From the NCBI GenBank assembly GCA_039881145.1, contig JAYKKI010000032.1, positions 12,976,501 through 13,040,500 on the forward strand: 64,000 nucleotides of DNA. Direction: 5' to 3'. How positions within the stretch are numbered: position 1 is the first letter of the stretch; every line of letters begins with the position of its first letter. This document shows positions 33,001-43,330 of the stretch, in pieces. This DNA is from Druceiella hillmani (lineage: Eukaryota > Arthropoda > Insecta > Lepidoptera > Hepialidae). The position numbers and the translations under genes are program-made. Under the pieces are notes generated by a model. That model saw nothing but the letters and a program-made list of their open reading frames with translations. It was not told the origin of the DNA and did not search any database.

Positions 33001-35070
33001 GTTTCATTTAATTGTGAATATTTATTTAACATAAATATAATAGAAGTATTAGCAAACAATAAACAATATTTGATATAGAAGTGATATTTGTATAATGCAT
33101 TGTTTTTCCGCTTGTAATGGAATCAAAGTGGTATATTTTGCCAGTAAAGATAATGATAATATAAGAGATTACTAGAAGATAACCAAATTTTAGATACAAT
33201 ATTACATTAAAGAAAATTCATAAAATTGAATTTAATTCATCATTATGCTTAACATGTTCAACTAGATAACATTACTGTTGTACGTGACAAAACTATATAG
33301 TAATGTCATCTGCATTGAACGTTGATTAAAACCTAAATCTGGTGGACTTAATATATTTGCCTTTTTTTTCAAACATTAACAATGTTAATTAGTAACACGA
33401 ACATATATGCGGGCAGGTTAAATGTCAACAAAGCTCGCAACTTTTTTACCCATTTAGGTAGAATAAACAGCAAGAAAGGAATGCCATTTGACTCATTTAT
33501 TTGAATATATTTTGGCTCTTCTATGTTCGTCATTTTCATCAATATTTTAGTACTTCTGTTTTGGAAAATTTCATATGTGTGCAACATATTGGATTAAAAT
33601 TAATCATTACTAATGAAATGAATCGTGACGTAGGTGACGTGCCTCCTAGATGCTGATTTTATTATTTGTATAAAATTAGGACATTTTTAAATAAATCAAC
33701 GATACTGATTCAGTAGTTCTAAGAAAATGTATGTTTTACTCTTGTTAATGTATTAATTAAAGCCTTTTCACCCTATTAGGCAATGCTTCTCAAAATACTG
33801 TTTACAAATCTTTTTTAACTACTTCAAATACACTCAATTTATTTTTTCTGTCTACAGAAGTATTCATGATTCAGTTAACTTCTATATATGTACAATTGTA
33901 GATACAAGTGTATAGCAATATTTTATTTACCAAAGGAGATAGATTCCACAGAAAGATCGAGATAAAAAAGGACAGTTGGTGAAGGTTCCACATATGTGTG
34001 TATAAAAAGTATAGAAACCAAGGGAGAAAAATTTGACTGCGTAATTAAGTATTTCTAAACAAACTTGAAAGAACTTATGTACATCAATGAAATTTTGTCA
34101 TATATAATACATACTGGGCTGTTTTATATTGTTTAAATATTCTTTTGTATTTCTATGTGCGGCTGTAGCAGACCCTAAAATGTTTTTAAATTTTAAATTC
34201 CCATCTAAAAATGAATCTATTCAAAAAGGTAGGTTTCCTAGCTCTCAATAGTCATCTGTGTGGTAAGCCACACCTTTTGCAGAAAAAAACTTGTCAACAT
34301 CTAATTTTTAATACCATTCTATTCACAAATTAGAATCGTGGATAGGAGAATCTGCCGTTGGCGAACCTGTAGTAGGTGAAAAACTATTGTATTATTGTGG
34401 ATTATTGTAACTAGTTTTGAGCACCTTGACTCAAACAGCTTTGGATCGTCAAGCTTTTAGTGTTTGGAAACATGAGGATAATGGTCAATATATGAGCAGT
34501 CTTCTTATTACTTTATTACAGATTTCATGTTGAAAAGGAAATCAATATAATATCTCTGTTTGCTTCCACAAGTACTTTGGCATATTCAAACTTCTTTCAT
34601 TTATTAAGAAAAAACATGACTCGTTACGTTCATCGTAAATATCACCACGATCAATGATCATTGGTGTCGATAATTTTTCCTTACACATACATTATCAATT
34701 TACTTCTTATTGTACTCAAGTATATTTTATAGCGAATTTTTAAATAACTTACTTCTAAGGACGTTTGATCTGCAGAGAATGCTATAAAATGCTTCCCATC
34801 AGGACTAAACTTTCTTAAAAAGCATGGCGGTTTTTCGACGTTCACCACAGTAAAGTTTGGAAATACGTTCTGATAAAATTCTCTAACCACATGAAAGTGG
34901 GAACCAGGTTTTCTGGCTCCGTAAGTTTCCCTGTTTATAAGACGCATCACTATATTCTGGGGTTTTATTTTTCTCGGCGTAATCCTGTCCGTACATATAA
35001 ATTCGTCCCCATTCTTTAATAAATGCGGGGGTATATCCTCATAGAACCTATGGTTTAGGTTATGTGTCAT
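20809..35070 (-). CDS. DET1: DET1 homologue (fly abo), complete five-exon gene
   Basis: In animals and plants DET1 works with DDB1 and DDA1 as a substrate-recruiting module of CUL4-type ubiquitin ligases; the human protein partners COP1, and the fly homologue abo affects histone genes. Exons are 35070-34753, 31683-31561, 26641-26415, 25508-24606 and 21010-20809, 590 codons plus TGA. All junctions are GT-AG with matching phase. Family-typical segments appear in order: [20 protein letters not shown] in exon 1, [20 protein letters not shown] in exon 3, [31 protein letters not shown] and [20 protein letters not shown] in exon 4, and [10 protein letters not shown] plus [15 protein letters not shown] in exon 5. 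It is about 40 residues longer than the human protein as I recall it, mostly an N-terminal extension and a Gly/Ala insert in exons 2-3. Introns of 3.1, 4.9, 0.9 and 3.6 kb carry several repeats. No frameshift or internal stop is seen. Confidence 0.97.
21279..21822. repeat. Tandem duplication in DET1 intron 4, period 271 bp
   Basis: TTGAATAAATTATCATTAAT begins at 21279 and again at 21550. The two 271-bp copies are nearly identical through AGTGCAACTACAAGT. An inner palindrome, CTTGTAGTGCAACTACAAG, occurs at the junction of the copies. Confidence 0.9.
22229..22560. repeat. Dispersed insect-type repeat with short terminal hairpin
   Basis: AGGGTTTC (22229-22236) and GAAACCCT (22249-22256) form a short hairpin followed by CTTATAATTTTGTTCGATGT and CTGTTCGTCTGTC. 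A related start, AGGGTTTCGTGATGTGAC... GGAACCCTTATAAT, occurs at about 60143. Similar 'aggaacccttat...ctgtctgtc' repeats are, as I recall, common in insect genomes. The right end is uncertain. Confidence 0.45.
22682..22999 (+). CDS. Unrecognised open frame in DET1 intron 4
   Basis: A 105-codon frame beginning [20 protein letters not shown]. Bases 22700-22880 are richer in G+C than the surrounding intron. I recognise no family. It overlaps an antisense open frame of similar quality, so coding status is doubtful. It could be part of an old insertion or a retrocopy fragment. Confidence 0.2.
   Translation: MYLIDTYGGLIATRAISYSQPYASPASLNERLGIVTGFQWCTTPSKVVCLVINPTHHGDDVYVCRKQMIELQYVNSFLSKENRQKYMEVGLGTCKDNTYAIRKLL
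23524..23895 (+). CDS. Unrecognised open frame in DET1 intron 4, possibly a decayed insertion
   Basis: The frame is open for 124 codons from TTG/ATA at about 23524, with no clear initiating ATG context. The protein is ordinary in composition, not low-complexity: [20 protein letters not shown], then [19 protein letters not shown], ending FIRQNP. A different frame just upstream ([12 protein letters not shown]) looks like a continuation broken by a shift. This suggests a former coding sequence on the strand opposite DET1. I do not recognise the family. Confidence 0.3.
   Translation: MINAFHVHIVDDVNAVAILDSINQRTHGPNHLYDYVNDRHLNRHMVVFNRINANDFQVQEFLHLIESDVTIFVLGSYHLKFTKLYCSEHINDGLYLIEIFRDNTFKTCKSKNLLQLYFIRQNP
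24606..25508 (-). CDS. DET1: DET1 exon 4 (largest)
   Basis: The acceptor is CTTTCAG and the donor GTAAGT at 24605. The 301 codons from [13 protein letters not shown] to YGEYPI contain most of the conserved beta-propeller-like region of DET1, including [20 protein letters not shown] and [15 protein letters not shown]. It starts and ends within Arg codons. Confidence 0.97.
26079..26338 (+). mobile_element. Fold-back element, copy 3, with flanking repeats
   Basis: The element runs 26088-26329 inside DET1 intron 3, between direct repeats ATAAAGAAT (26079-26087 and 26330-26338). It begins TGAATATATTTGGCGTTAAT, then arm TTAAACGAAACCACGTGATG, an inner block with TTCAGGTGAGCTATTAGCAA and its own inverted copy, then the closing arm ATCACGTAGTTTCATTTAAT. 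A short duplication AATACAACATAGGTA sits in the right half. Confidence 0.85.
26415..26641 (-). CDS. DET1: DET1 exon 3
   Basis: The acceptor is ATTCCAG and the donor GTAGGT at 26414. It encodes [20 protein letters not shown], then [20 protein letters not shown], and ends EAVTPTL plus a split Arg codon. Confidence 0.95.
26642..31560 (-). other. DET1 intron 2, otherwise featureless
   Basis: This 4.9-kb intron has the 91-bp array as its only clear structure. A short direct repeat (TTATTATGATAATGATACGT with CACACATTTCATACATCT) occurs at 27375-27515. Confidence 0.7.
29608..30265. repeat. 91-bp minisatellite, about 7.2 units
   Basis: Units start with GTTTACCCAAACAATGTAGT at 29608, 29699, 29790, 29881, 29971, 30062, 30153 and 30244 (last one partial). 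Spacing is 91 each time except one 90. Each unit ends CTTGGCTGATGCCGAAGGGG, GCCAAG, which can pair CTTGGC with GCCAAG. It lies in DET1 intron 2. The first and last units are the most divergent. Confidence 0.97.
31561..31683 (-). CDS. DET1: DET1 exon 2
   Basis: The 41 codons, phase 0 at both ends, run [18 protein letters not shown] to TSIFSKFFK, with acceptor CTAG and donor GTAAAC. It corresponds to the family segment that begins IYEYQG. Confidence 0.9.
32747..33031 (+). mobile_element. Fold-back element, copy 4, with flanking repeats
   Basis: The element runs 32762-33016 in DET1 intron 1. Direct repeats AATATTTATCTAAAA (32747-32761) and AATATTTATTTAACA (33017-33031) flank it. It starts TATTGAATATATTTGGCGTT and ends CATTTAATTGTG. 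The inner block CATCTTCAGGTGGGCTATTA is followed by a partial inverted copy CACCTGAAGATGTTGTGATA and then AACGAAATCTAGGTCGG, mirroring CGACCTAGGTTTCATTG. Confidence 0.88.
34753..35070 (-). CDS. DET1: DET1 exon 1 (start)
   Basis: ATG at 35070-35068 opens 106 codons, [20 protein letters not shown] onward, ending FSADQTSLE; the donor is GTAAGT at 34752. The region from IKPQNIV onward aligns with the family; the first 33 or so residues look like a lineage-specific extension. Confidence 0.93.
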
Positions 35071-36329
35071 TTTTTTAAAATAAATTCTTTAAAATAATCA
35101 TAAACTCACTTTTACATAATTAAATTTCTTATAATAATAGACAATTTATAAAAAAATTATAAATTATTATTGTTTTACTATGGATGACGTTTATGACAAT
35201 ACTTAATATGTATTTTTAAATTGTTGTTGTTGACAAGGGGTAAGAAGTGTATGTATGTATGAATTCCAAAGACAATGTATAAATTTATGGTCAATGTGTC
35301 GAAGTGACCTTTTTTAAAAATTTGGGATTATCACCTTGCAAATTTGGGATTATAGATGAATCTATAGACGTTTCCAAGTAGTAATCTAAAATTATAAGAA
35401 TCGTGCTCCCACATTATTTAAAAGATTCATAAATTTCATTACTTCTGGTCCTTATTCACCTAGTTAGTATATTGATAAAATTGTGTGATAGATTTAAATA
35501 ATTACATATATTGATTGAAAAAATTGTTCTTGAAACATATTTTTTTCAAAAGTGTATATTCTTATTAAAGTATGTAGGACTTTGACAAGTTAATTTAATT
35601 TGAATTAAGTTATAGCACTGTAAAATGTTGGTAGCTTCAAAATACTAGAAAATATAAATTAAAAAAAATGTCGCTAATAAAATTATATAAAGTTCAAAAG
35701 GAATAGGTGAGTATCAAGGTAACTAACAAAATACACTTCCAAAAACGTGAACATCTGCTACTAAAAGTATAGAAATTTGCAAAGAAAGTTCAAATACGTT
35801 GTTGAAACACATTGTAACAAGATTAAATTGGCAATGTAACGAATCTGGCAAAAGTAGTGAATAATATAAAATTTTTAAAAAGCAGTTGAACAAAATTATG
35901 ATGTAGAGAAATAATCGATTGTAAAGTAAGAAACTCCAAATGTCATGTCTGGGTAAAAAAAACAGAAAACAGTAGGAAGAAGATATTATTTTTCTGTACA
36001 TATCCTTTACTTTAACACATATGTACACATATTGCAACGCTTCGTATACAATTTTACACTTCTAAAATAAAATTTTGTAAATCGAGATACCAGTTTGAAA
36101 AATTGAACACCATGAATATAGAATAACTTTCAAAATATTTTAAAGTACACAAATTCGTGCGGCAGAACTTTAAAGTCACGACGAGTAATCGACGCATTTC
36201 TCGAGTGTTCGATTCAGGTCGTTTAATAATGAAAATATGTGATGTAGAGAGCATTGCAAAAAATTTTAAATGTTGAGGCCTGTCAAATTTATATATGAAT
36301 AATTTCAGGAAATAGCGGATAATAGATAA
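35071..36329. other. Intergenic, upstream of DET1
   Basis: This should contain the DET1 promoter and 5' UTR, but I see no motif that fixes a start site. No supported gene. Confidence 0.5.
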
Positions 36330-36455
36330 AGCAGCCCAAGCCGATTCATAGAGCAATCCGGCATTGATAGGAGTATTAGTACCACCCGGCCTAGTACCAG
36401 TGTAGATATTACCGACGATGATCTGTCAGATATTGATATAACTCCTATAAGGTGA
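36330..36455 (+). pseudogene. Coding-like fragment, Ser/Thr/Asp-rich
   Basis: A 41-codon frame between TAA (36327) and TGA (36453) reads SSPSRFIEQSGIDRSISTTR and on to DDDLSDIDITPIR. Its composition is unlike random A+T-rich translation, and the local G+C is raised. It resembles a disordered stretch of a transposase or nuclear protein, but I cannot name it. There is no ATG and no clear splice sites, so a decayed fragment is the best guess. Confidence 0.25.
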
Positions 36456-38460
36456 TGCCAATGAGGCATCGAAAGACTTAATAACGCGCGAGTTGTGGAA
36501 AGCCTTCCCATTTTTCAGATCATGGAGCAGATAATTTAAAGGAAGTTATATTAAGACTGTAATGGCGTTTTTATAAAATCCCGCACCAATATTTCTTTGC
36601 CAGTCTAAAAACTATCACTATTATTTTTTTTGCCTTTTCGTCGGAATCAGACCTTTCTTTTCCTTAATTTGGTCTCTACCATTCCATTAATTTAATTTTC
36701 GAAATAGAAACATGTTATCTGTTTGTCAAAGACGATTAACATAGTAAATCACACGGTGGCCTTCCATCGTTTTATTTATTGTTATTGTCCTTTTCAAAAC
36801 TTCTTCAAAATTCGATTTACATAGGCGTTGTGTAATCCACATAGTGTTACAATTAAATGGAATCCATCAGACGATTACTTTAAAAAGTTAAGATATTACA
36901 GATATATTTTTGCATTTAAGCGACTATCATTAAAAACCATTCGTAACACAATAGTAATATTTTCCCGAGTGACTGTGGAAGTTGGTAAACTAGGGCGTTT
37001 TTATCTTTGAAAGATGTGTAGCTTAAATAAATCCAGTTCGCCTATTCTTTTACGGTTAAGTAAAAAAGCGCAGCATTCAATAAACACTGTATAATCTGTA
37101 CTTAGTTTTATATGATGTTTGTTTTTCTTGAAAAGCTTATATTCATAAGCTTTTATGCGTAACATGAAAATTTTAATGCGATCAATATATTGATATTTTT
37201 GTTATACTATTACTAATACGTGTGCAAATTTACCATTTAGGTCTGTGGGTACTTACACCAAATACTTTCCCTGTGAAATAGGTAAGTTACTATGAAACAA
37301 GTTAAAATATATTCGGCTACCTATGTACATAGGAAAATTGACTATCAAGACGATCCCACGTAAGTAAAAAAACAACAAAAAATATATAAAAAACAAGTAA
37401 ATCTTTAAAAACATTTGCTGAAAACTAAGTTTACAAATAATTTTTTTATAACTCTTTTTATGACCAATATTTTCTTATGATAAAAAATCAGAATATTTAT
37501 GAAAAATTGAATGATCAATTTCAGCTAATTTGTTAACATTTTTTGATTAGATGTCTTAAAAAAGGCTACTACATCAACTAATTTTCATTAAACTAGTGGG
37601 CATCTAGTTAAAAACCGTAGAAAATAAATTTAATAAGACGGCTTTTAAATTACTTGTTTTAAAATTCGACGCGGAATATTTTATGGTTAAGTAAGAATGT
37701 CTGATTCCGATCTTTTTTTATCATACCAGCACCACAGGTACCTTTTTTATCATAAAAGGGTACCTGTGGTGCTGGATCAGATACGCCAAGTATTTGCCAT
37801 TTCTATTTGCTTTATATTTGAAAATTATGTTATATTTTGTTTTGCCGTCTTCTTGACACGTGTTGCAGTGACATATATTTATGAACATCTTTTTTATTGA
37901 CAGATGAGCTCGTAATTGTTCACTAAAATCTGGTTTGCAAGATATTCATAATGTATTAGTCAATTGCAGCCATAAGTTTCAACACAGCGTTAAATTTATG
38001 CTAGTAGTCAACAAAGCAAAAAACGATCTGAAAAAAATTAATTTTCGACAAGACTGTATTCACGTATTGCAGAATAAATTTCATTTGTCTCGGATATTAC
38101 ATTATATACACACGAGATTAGTAAATAGTCGAATTCTGGAAATGACCGGATAGTTCCAATTTCGATCAGCATCATTTAGTCACACTGAGAGGTAAATGAG
38201 GTTACGGCACGAGTATGTTCTATGCGTGTCTATTGTAAACGCAAACACCGTTAGATACAAGTAAATATTTAAATATAATATAATATTTTTCCTTATCCAG
38301 GTTTTTTTACTTGCTTTTTTCAATCTAAGTGGTTATTTGGTATATATCTATTTTATTGCTCGGTTTGTTTTTGTTTTGAGTTTTGAACGCAGTATTAACA
38401 AGTCTTAATTCGAATACCCCAAATTTCCTACCATAGTTGGAACAAATTTTTCCAATGACA
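36456..38460. other. Intergenic, no supported gene
   Basis: Short open frames (for example at 36828 and 37935) have no recognisable motif. The only clear structure is the palindrome at 37726-37775. Confidence 0.5.
37726..37775. repeat. Perfect 17-bp inverted repeat, 16-bp loop
   Basis: CCAGCACCACAGGTACC (37726-37742) and GGTACCTGTGGTGCTGG (37759-37775) pair perfectly around an A/T-rich loop. It is G+C-rich against its surroundings. Confidence 0.95.
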
Positions 38461-38743
38461 AAGTTTTAAACACCGTTTTAATCTTTTTTTCTATGTTATT
38501 TATGGTGGAGTTAAATGAAGATTTGTTTAAAAATAAATAATTGCTGTAAATTTTAACTGTTATCTGTATACAGACTTATTTAAGAACATTCTATGAAAAT
38601 AATGTAATGACGGAGCAATAGAAGAATGTACTAGTTCTAATCCCCGGGCCACGGCATAAGGATTGTTAGTCAGAGATAATGTTCCGCCAAAAGTTTGGTT
38701 TGATAAGCATTAAAAAATGTTATCTAGTGCAGTTTTTTGGAAA
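38461..38743. repeat. Direct repeat D, copy 1
   Basis: About 280 bases from AAAGTTTTAAACACCGTTTT to TTATCTAGTGCAGTTTTTTG, repeated at 41808-42080 with small indels. It includes a G+C-rich stretch, GGGCCACGGCATAAGG. No coding frame is kept in both copies. Confidence 0.9.
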
Positions 38744-41148
38744 ACACGTAATGAAGAAATTGACATCAATCAAAATGAAATTTAATTATCTTTTCCAATT
38801 AGATTTTTTATCGGCTTTAGAATTCTTCATAATGTGTGAGTATCAAGAAATATACAAGATGATTTTTTAAAATAATTTTTGGGGTTGGCTGGAAGACAAA
38901 AGCCATCTAACAAAAAGTTTCATTTATAGAAGTACATGTCATTTGGTTATCGTTCATCGTCCAACTACCCGACGGTATTTTCTACTTCTTACTTACACCA
39001 GACGGTGTTTTCTACTTTTTCCTGTCAATATTCTTAACTAATAAAGTCATTTCAAACAAATATCTCATCTTTTGAATTTTTTTACCACCTGCAGTATATA
39101 ATATATCAAAGTAACCTGAAAGTTAACCAGTTTTTACAATTAGTGACCAGTAATCATTTTATTCCTTTTCCTGTTTAAATCTTAATTTTAATTTTTTTAT
39201 ACAGAGTGAAGTTCGAAATTATCAAGATGGTAATTAACATTTATTAAAACCTCAAACTTAATAAGCTCGTATTTCTTTTCGAAGTAAAGTACAAAGATGT
39301 TACTCAAAATTGACGCGAATAAATTGCACAAACGTTCGGAAGTTATTACCTATAGCTCAGACCGAACTCACTCCACACTCCTCACACCTCACTACTTACT
39401 CGTGCTAAGAAAATAGGTTTTGCTTTTATCGAATTGGTACTTTATTGTTGTATTGATGCGGAAATCATTGTGTAGTGTATGCGAAAATATTTTGAAGAGT
39501 AACCATTAGGAAATTATTCGGGGTGAAAAAAAATGCATTCGTAAACCACTACTTCTCGCATAGTGCTACCCGGATAAGCCCGGAATGGGTCTAGGTCTTT
39601 CCAAGAAGCTGAGTTCAAAGCGACCTGTTCTGTGCCATTGTTTTCCAGTCCTTAACTTTAAGCATCTTGAAGGAAACCTTCCTTCAAGGGAGTTAGTGGA
39701 ACTCAATTTGGAACTTTTTGTTATTCTAACTCCAATGGATTTTGCTAAGTCAGACTTTATTAATATGTGGATGTGTCCATATCCTACAAAGCTGTGAGTT
39801 TACTCTTCATACCATATAATATTTATATTTATGCTACAAAATATATTTCGGAGCATCTCCTTGTCATCTCGGGTAACTGCTTTTTGTTGAGCCCCATATA
39901 TAAACCCGACTATGTTTAATATTCAGTATTGAAGTTGGAAAAACAAAACACTTTTGGAATCACTTTGGTGTCTATCTGTCACTAGCATCGAAAAAATTAT
40001 TTAGCACGGCATGAATGACATGAACTAAACAAAATTAATTTTGTTTATGGGAATAAATTTAAATTTCTATTTTTTTTTGGTATACAAGACCATTGTGTGG
40101 GAAATTGAATAAAAGCTTGTTAAAAGGAAAATTGAAAAATTAGTCATTTGTTTTTTTCTGAAATTATTTTAACTTTCAAAAATCGTCTACCCTGTTTTCA
40201 AATGTACGGCTCAAAATAATCTGAATAAATATCGAATATTGAATACAAAATATAGATTTTTGTCTATTTAACAAAGTCCGATGATAAATTTTGTTTTGTG
40301 GTTGGATAGATTTTTATATAACTGGTATAAAAACTCTAGAACGAAGTTTAAATTATCAAATATTAAAAGTAATACAAATGAACTATAAAAAACAACTCTA
40401 ATAATAAGAATATTTTATTTCGGCCCTTTTAAAAAGCTTTTCTTCTATGTTAGGAAACTAGAATCATTTTTAAAAAAATATTACGAATTGATATAACGAA
40501 GAACATTTTAAAAGTGCGGCTCTTCGGAGCTAATAGTTAACATTGGAAACATTATGGAATCGATGTCAACAAATTGGCGATTTTATTAGTTTATATAACA
40601 TTATAAAAATATTGCTGTTTCTGTCTCTACGCCATCTCTGTCCCTTTCTGATAATCTTAGTTAAACAAAGATGGAAATATTACTGTGTTGAAAGCGTGAG
40701 TTGTAGTTAGTAGCTTCTTAGAAATATTTTTTTGATTATCAGATACATGGTTCATGGTACACTATAAAATCTATATTTAAAAACAACTGATTAGGCGGAG
40801 AAATAATTAAGCAAATAATGACACTTGACCTGTTTTTATTAGAGGGGAACTAAGTTTTTGTTTTATAAATCATAAACTTGGTAATTTTCTTACTTAAAAA
40901 TATGTTTTACAATATTTAGACTTAATTTCAGACTATGATATTTTAAATATTCAATAATTTTGACCCAAAATCTGCTCACCTAGTACATCACCGACCATAA
41001 TTACTTGGCAAGAGTCCAGAACCAACTTTCACTTCTCGCAATAGTAATGGAATACAAAAGACACTGCGTGACGAGGGAGCTGATGAAAACTGTGCGTGTT
41101 CTTACTTTATTATCAGTTTATAAATGTGTATATATACTGGTATCGTAA
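38744..41148. other. Intergenic, no supported gene
   Basis: A 70-codon frame at 39585-39797 has no recognisable motif. I see no repeat or RNA gene. Confidence 0.5.
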
Positions 41149-41238
41149 GGAACTCTACCAGAAGAATATCGTACTATGACAGAAGCAGCGGAGAAAGTTC
41201 GAAATCAATACGAATTTTACCTTAAGTTATTAATGTAA
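41149..41238 (+). pseudogene. Short coding-like fragment
   Basis: The frame after TAA at 41146 reads GTLPEEYRTMTEAAEKVRNQ followed by YEFYLKLLM and TAA. A GTAAGT donor lies at 41235, so it could be an internal or first exon (ATG at 41176). The amphipathic, Glu/Arg/Lys-rich composition looks like real protein. I cannot name it, and the upstream acceptor is weak. Confidence 0.25.
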
Positions 41239-41338
41239 GTAATTTTGATGTTATTCGAGCGTCTTAGTGATTCCTTGCCACCTTAAATATTTAGTTTTTC
41301 AAAATAATAATAATTTTATTTCCTATAATTTGATGTTA

Positions 41339-41711
41339 CAGCAACACCTCGGACTTACGTAATAGGTGGGCTCGCAAAGCACACTGTAAGTCGAAGTATG
41401 TATTTACATGAATTCTTAGCTGGCTATTTTTGTTACTAAGAAAAAAATACAAGTATGTATGTAACAACTTTTATTGGAAAGTCAGTATCAAAAAATCTAA
41501 AATGTAAACACTAAGTAATTGCATACATATTGGGGAAACCACTGTGTGTCAAGCATTTTCGTACAAGCTCGTGCAAGCTCGAAGCTGATTGCTAGTTTAC
41601 GTACGGGCTGTAGCGTAGGGGGAGGGAGTCATTCTACCGTGGAGTGAGCGTGTGTTATTATGTAACTTCGAATTTACGTAAGTCGAGGTAACGTAAGTCG
41701 GGGTATTACTG
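41339..41711. mobile_element. 373-bp MITE with pogo/Tigger-like ends
   Basis: The inverted ends CAGCAACACCTCGGACTTACG (read to 41358 or so) and CGTAAGTCGGGGTATTACTG match at about 18 of 21 bases, and a TA dinucleotide lies at each side (41337-41338 and 41712-41713). Ends of the type CAGTAATACCTCGACTTACG with TA target duplication are, as I recall, those of pogo/Tigger-type elements. A second internal pair, AACTTCGAATTTACGTAAG against CTGTAAGTCGAAGTATG, extends the inverted ends. There is no coding capacity. Confidence 0.75.
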
Positions 41712-41807
41712 TATTTTTAATTTTTCTGTGTGTGAATTCGACTGGTGATTTTGGTTCGTGATTTTGGTTTTCTGAAATTTCTCTAGATTTGGAGTCACGG
41801 GCAAGTT

Positions 41808-42080
41808 AAAGTTTTAAACACCGTTTTAATTTTTTTTCTATGTTATTTATTTATGGTGGAGTGAAATGAAGATTTGTTTAAAGAATAAATAATTGCTGTA
41901 AATTTTAACTGTTATCTGTATACCGACTTATTTAAGAACATTATCATGACGGAGCAATAGAAGAATGTACTAGTTCTAATCAGGGCCACGGCATAAGGGT
42001 TGTTAGTCAGAGAAAATGTTCCGCCAAAAGTTTGATTTGATAAGCATTAAAAAATGTTATCTAGTGCAGTTCTTCTGAAA
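41808..42080. repeat. Direct repeat D, copy 2
   Basis: Second copy of the 38461-38743 block, same orientation, about 3.35 kb away. It is cut at 42080 by a fold-back element, so the copy predates that insertion. Confidence 0.9.
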
Positions 42081-42206
42081 AATTAAATGAAACTACGTGA
42101 TGTAGTATTATTTCTACTTCCTTTAAGTTCCTTACCACGACCTAGGTTTCGCTGTACTACAACATTTTTGATGTATTACTACATCACATAGTTTCATTTA
42201 ATTATG
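42081..42206. mobile_element. Fold-back element, copy 5 (short, both tails missing)
   Basis: AATTAAATGAAACTACGTGA... and ...ACATCACATAGTTTCATTTA are inverted arms around a shortened centre containing CCACGACCTAGGTTTCGCTG. No long tail and no clear flanking direct repeat. It abuts repeat D copy 2. Confidence 0.75.
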
Positions 42207-42290
42207 TATAATCTTTTTGTCAATAAAACAAAAATCTTTATTTGAACATTTTCTCGTTATTCAGAAAAAGCGCAGCACTAGAAATATGTT

Positions 42291-42451
42291 ATCCAAAGGT
42301 CACAGAATGGTTTCAGGCTTCATATTCTAATATAGATATGATCATAGATTATTTAGATCATCTTATATTTATCCAAAGGTCACATAACGGTTTCAGGCTT
42401 CATATTCTAATATATATATGTTCATAGATTATATAGATTATCTTATATTTT
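42291..42451. repeat. Tandem duplication, period 80 bp
   Basis: ATCCAAAGGTCACAGAATGG starts at 42291 and ATCCAAAGGTCACATAACGG at 42371; both copies continue GGTTTCAGGCTTCATATTCT. Confidence 0.9.
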
Positions 42452-42844
42452 TGTGTTATATGTCTTGCTATATAAATTAACCAACACCTACATATGCTAT
42501 AATATTCAACTAAATAAAAATACAGAAAAACAATCGTCAATAATATTAATTCCCGACAACTTGTATAGTTCACAGACATTCAAACAGTGAATTTCGATAA
42601 AAAAATAATTCAATAATTCATTTCAGAAATTATATTTTCATATTTTTTTATTTCACTTTACTCTTCTCTGCCAAGCAAGTGACTGCATAATACAAGTTAT
42701 CAAAAATGCTAAATTTTTATAAAGAATTTAATAAAGAATGCTAAATTTTCGATTAAAAAATATGAATGTAAATGAAATTACGACTTACCCGACTCGGCAC
42801 CAGGAATCCAGTTATTTATCCCCTCCTTTTAGTCTCCGTTTATT

Positions 42845-43330
42845 TTCTTTGTTTTTGAAACCTGAAGATAATAGGGTATTTGACTGATGTCGATAATTTT
42901 TATAAAAATGTTTTAAAACTGTAGAATGGATTTGAAAAACCTCATGATGAAAAAAATAATGCATATAAAAATAATTAATCGAAATTTTTAAATAGGAAAA
43001 AGTGTAAATTTTTTTGTTCATTAAATTGAAAAAGTTATGAATTTAGTTTCCACACAAAAAAATAAGAAAATTATAATATGCAATATATAATTTAAACGCA
43101 ATATTTAACGAGATACTAAATATATTTAATAAACTCCCTTATATTAAATGCTAAATACGGGCCAGTGACGTCATAAGCAAGTTGTATTTTGTATGGGGCG
43201 TTTACGCGCGAATCGAAGTTCGTCAGTTCTTAAGTCGTCGCTACGATATATTTATTTTTTTATAATGTTGGTACTTATTCTATTTTAGTAATAAAAAAAT
43301 ATAGTCAAATATTCTATTACACTGTCAATT
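42845..43330 (+). repeat. Dispersed repeat E, copy 1
   Basis: About 480 bases that recur in reverse complement at 60215-60720. The best-kept part runs TTTAATAAACTCCCTTATAT through GGCCAGTGACGTCATAAGC to GTATTTTGTATGGGGCGTTT and CGCGCGAATCG. No coding frame. It is probably a non-autonomous transposon or SINE-like family, but no ends are defined. Confidence 0.85.
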
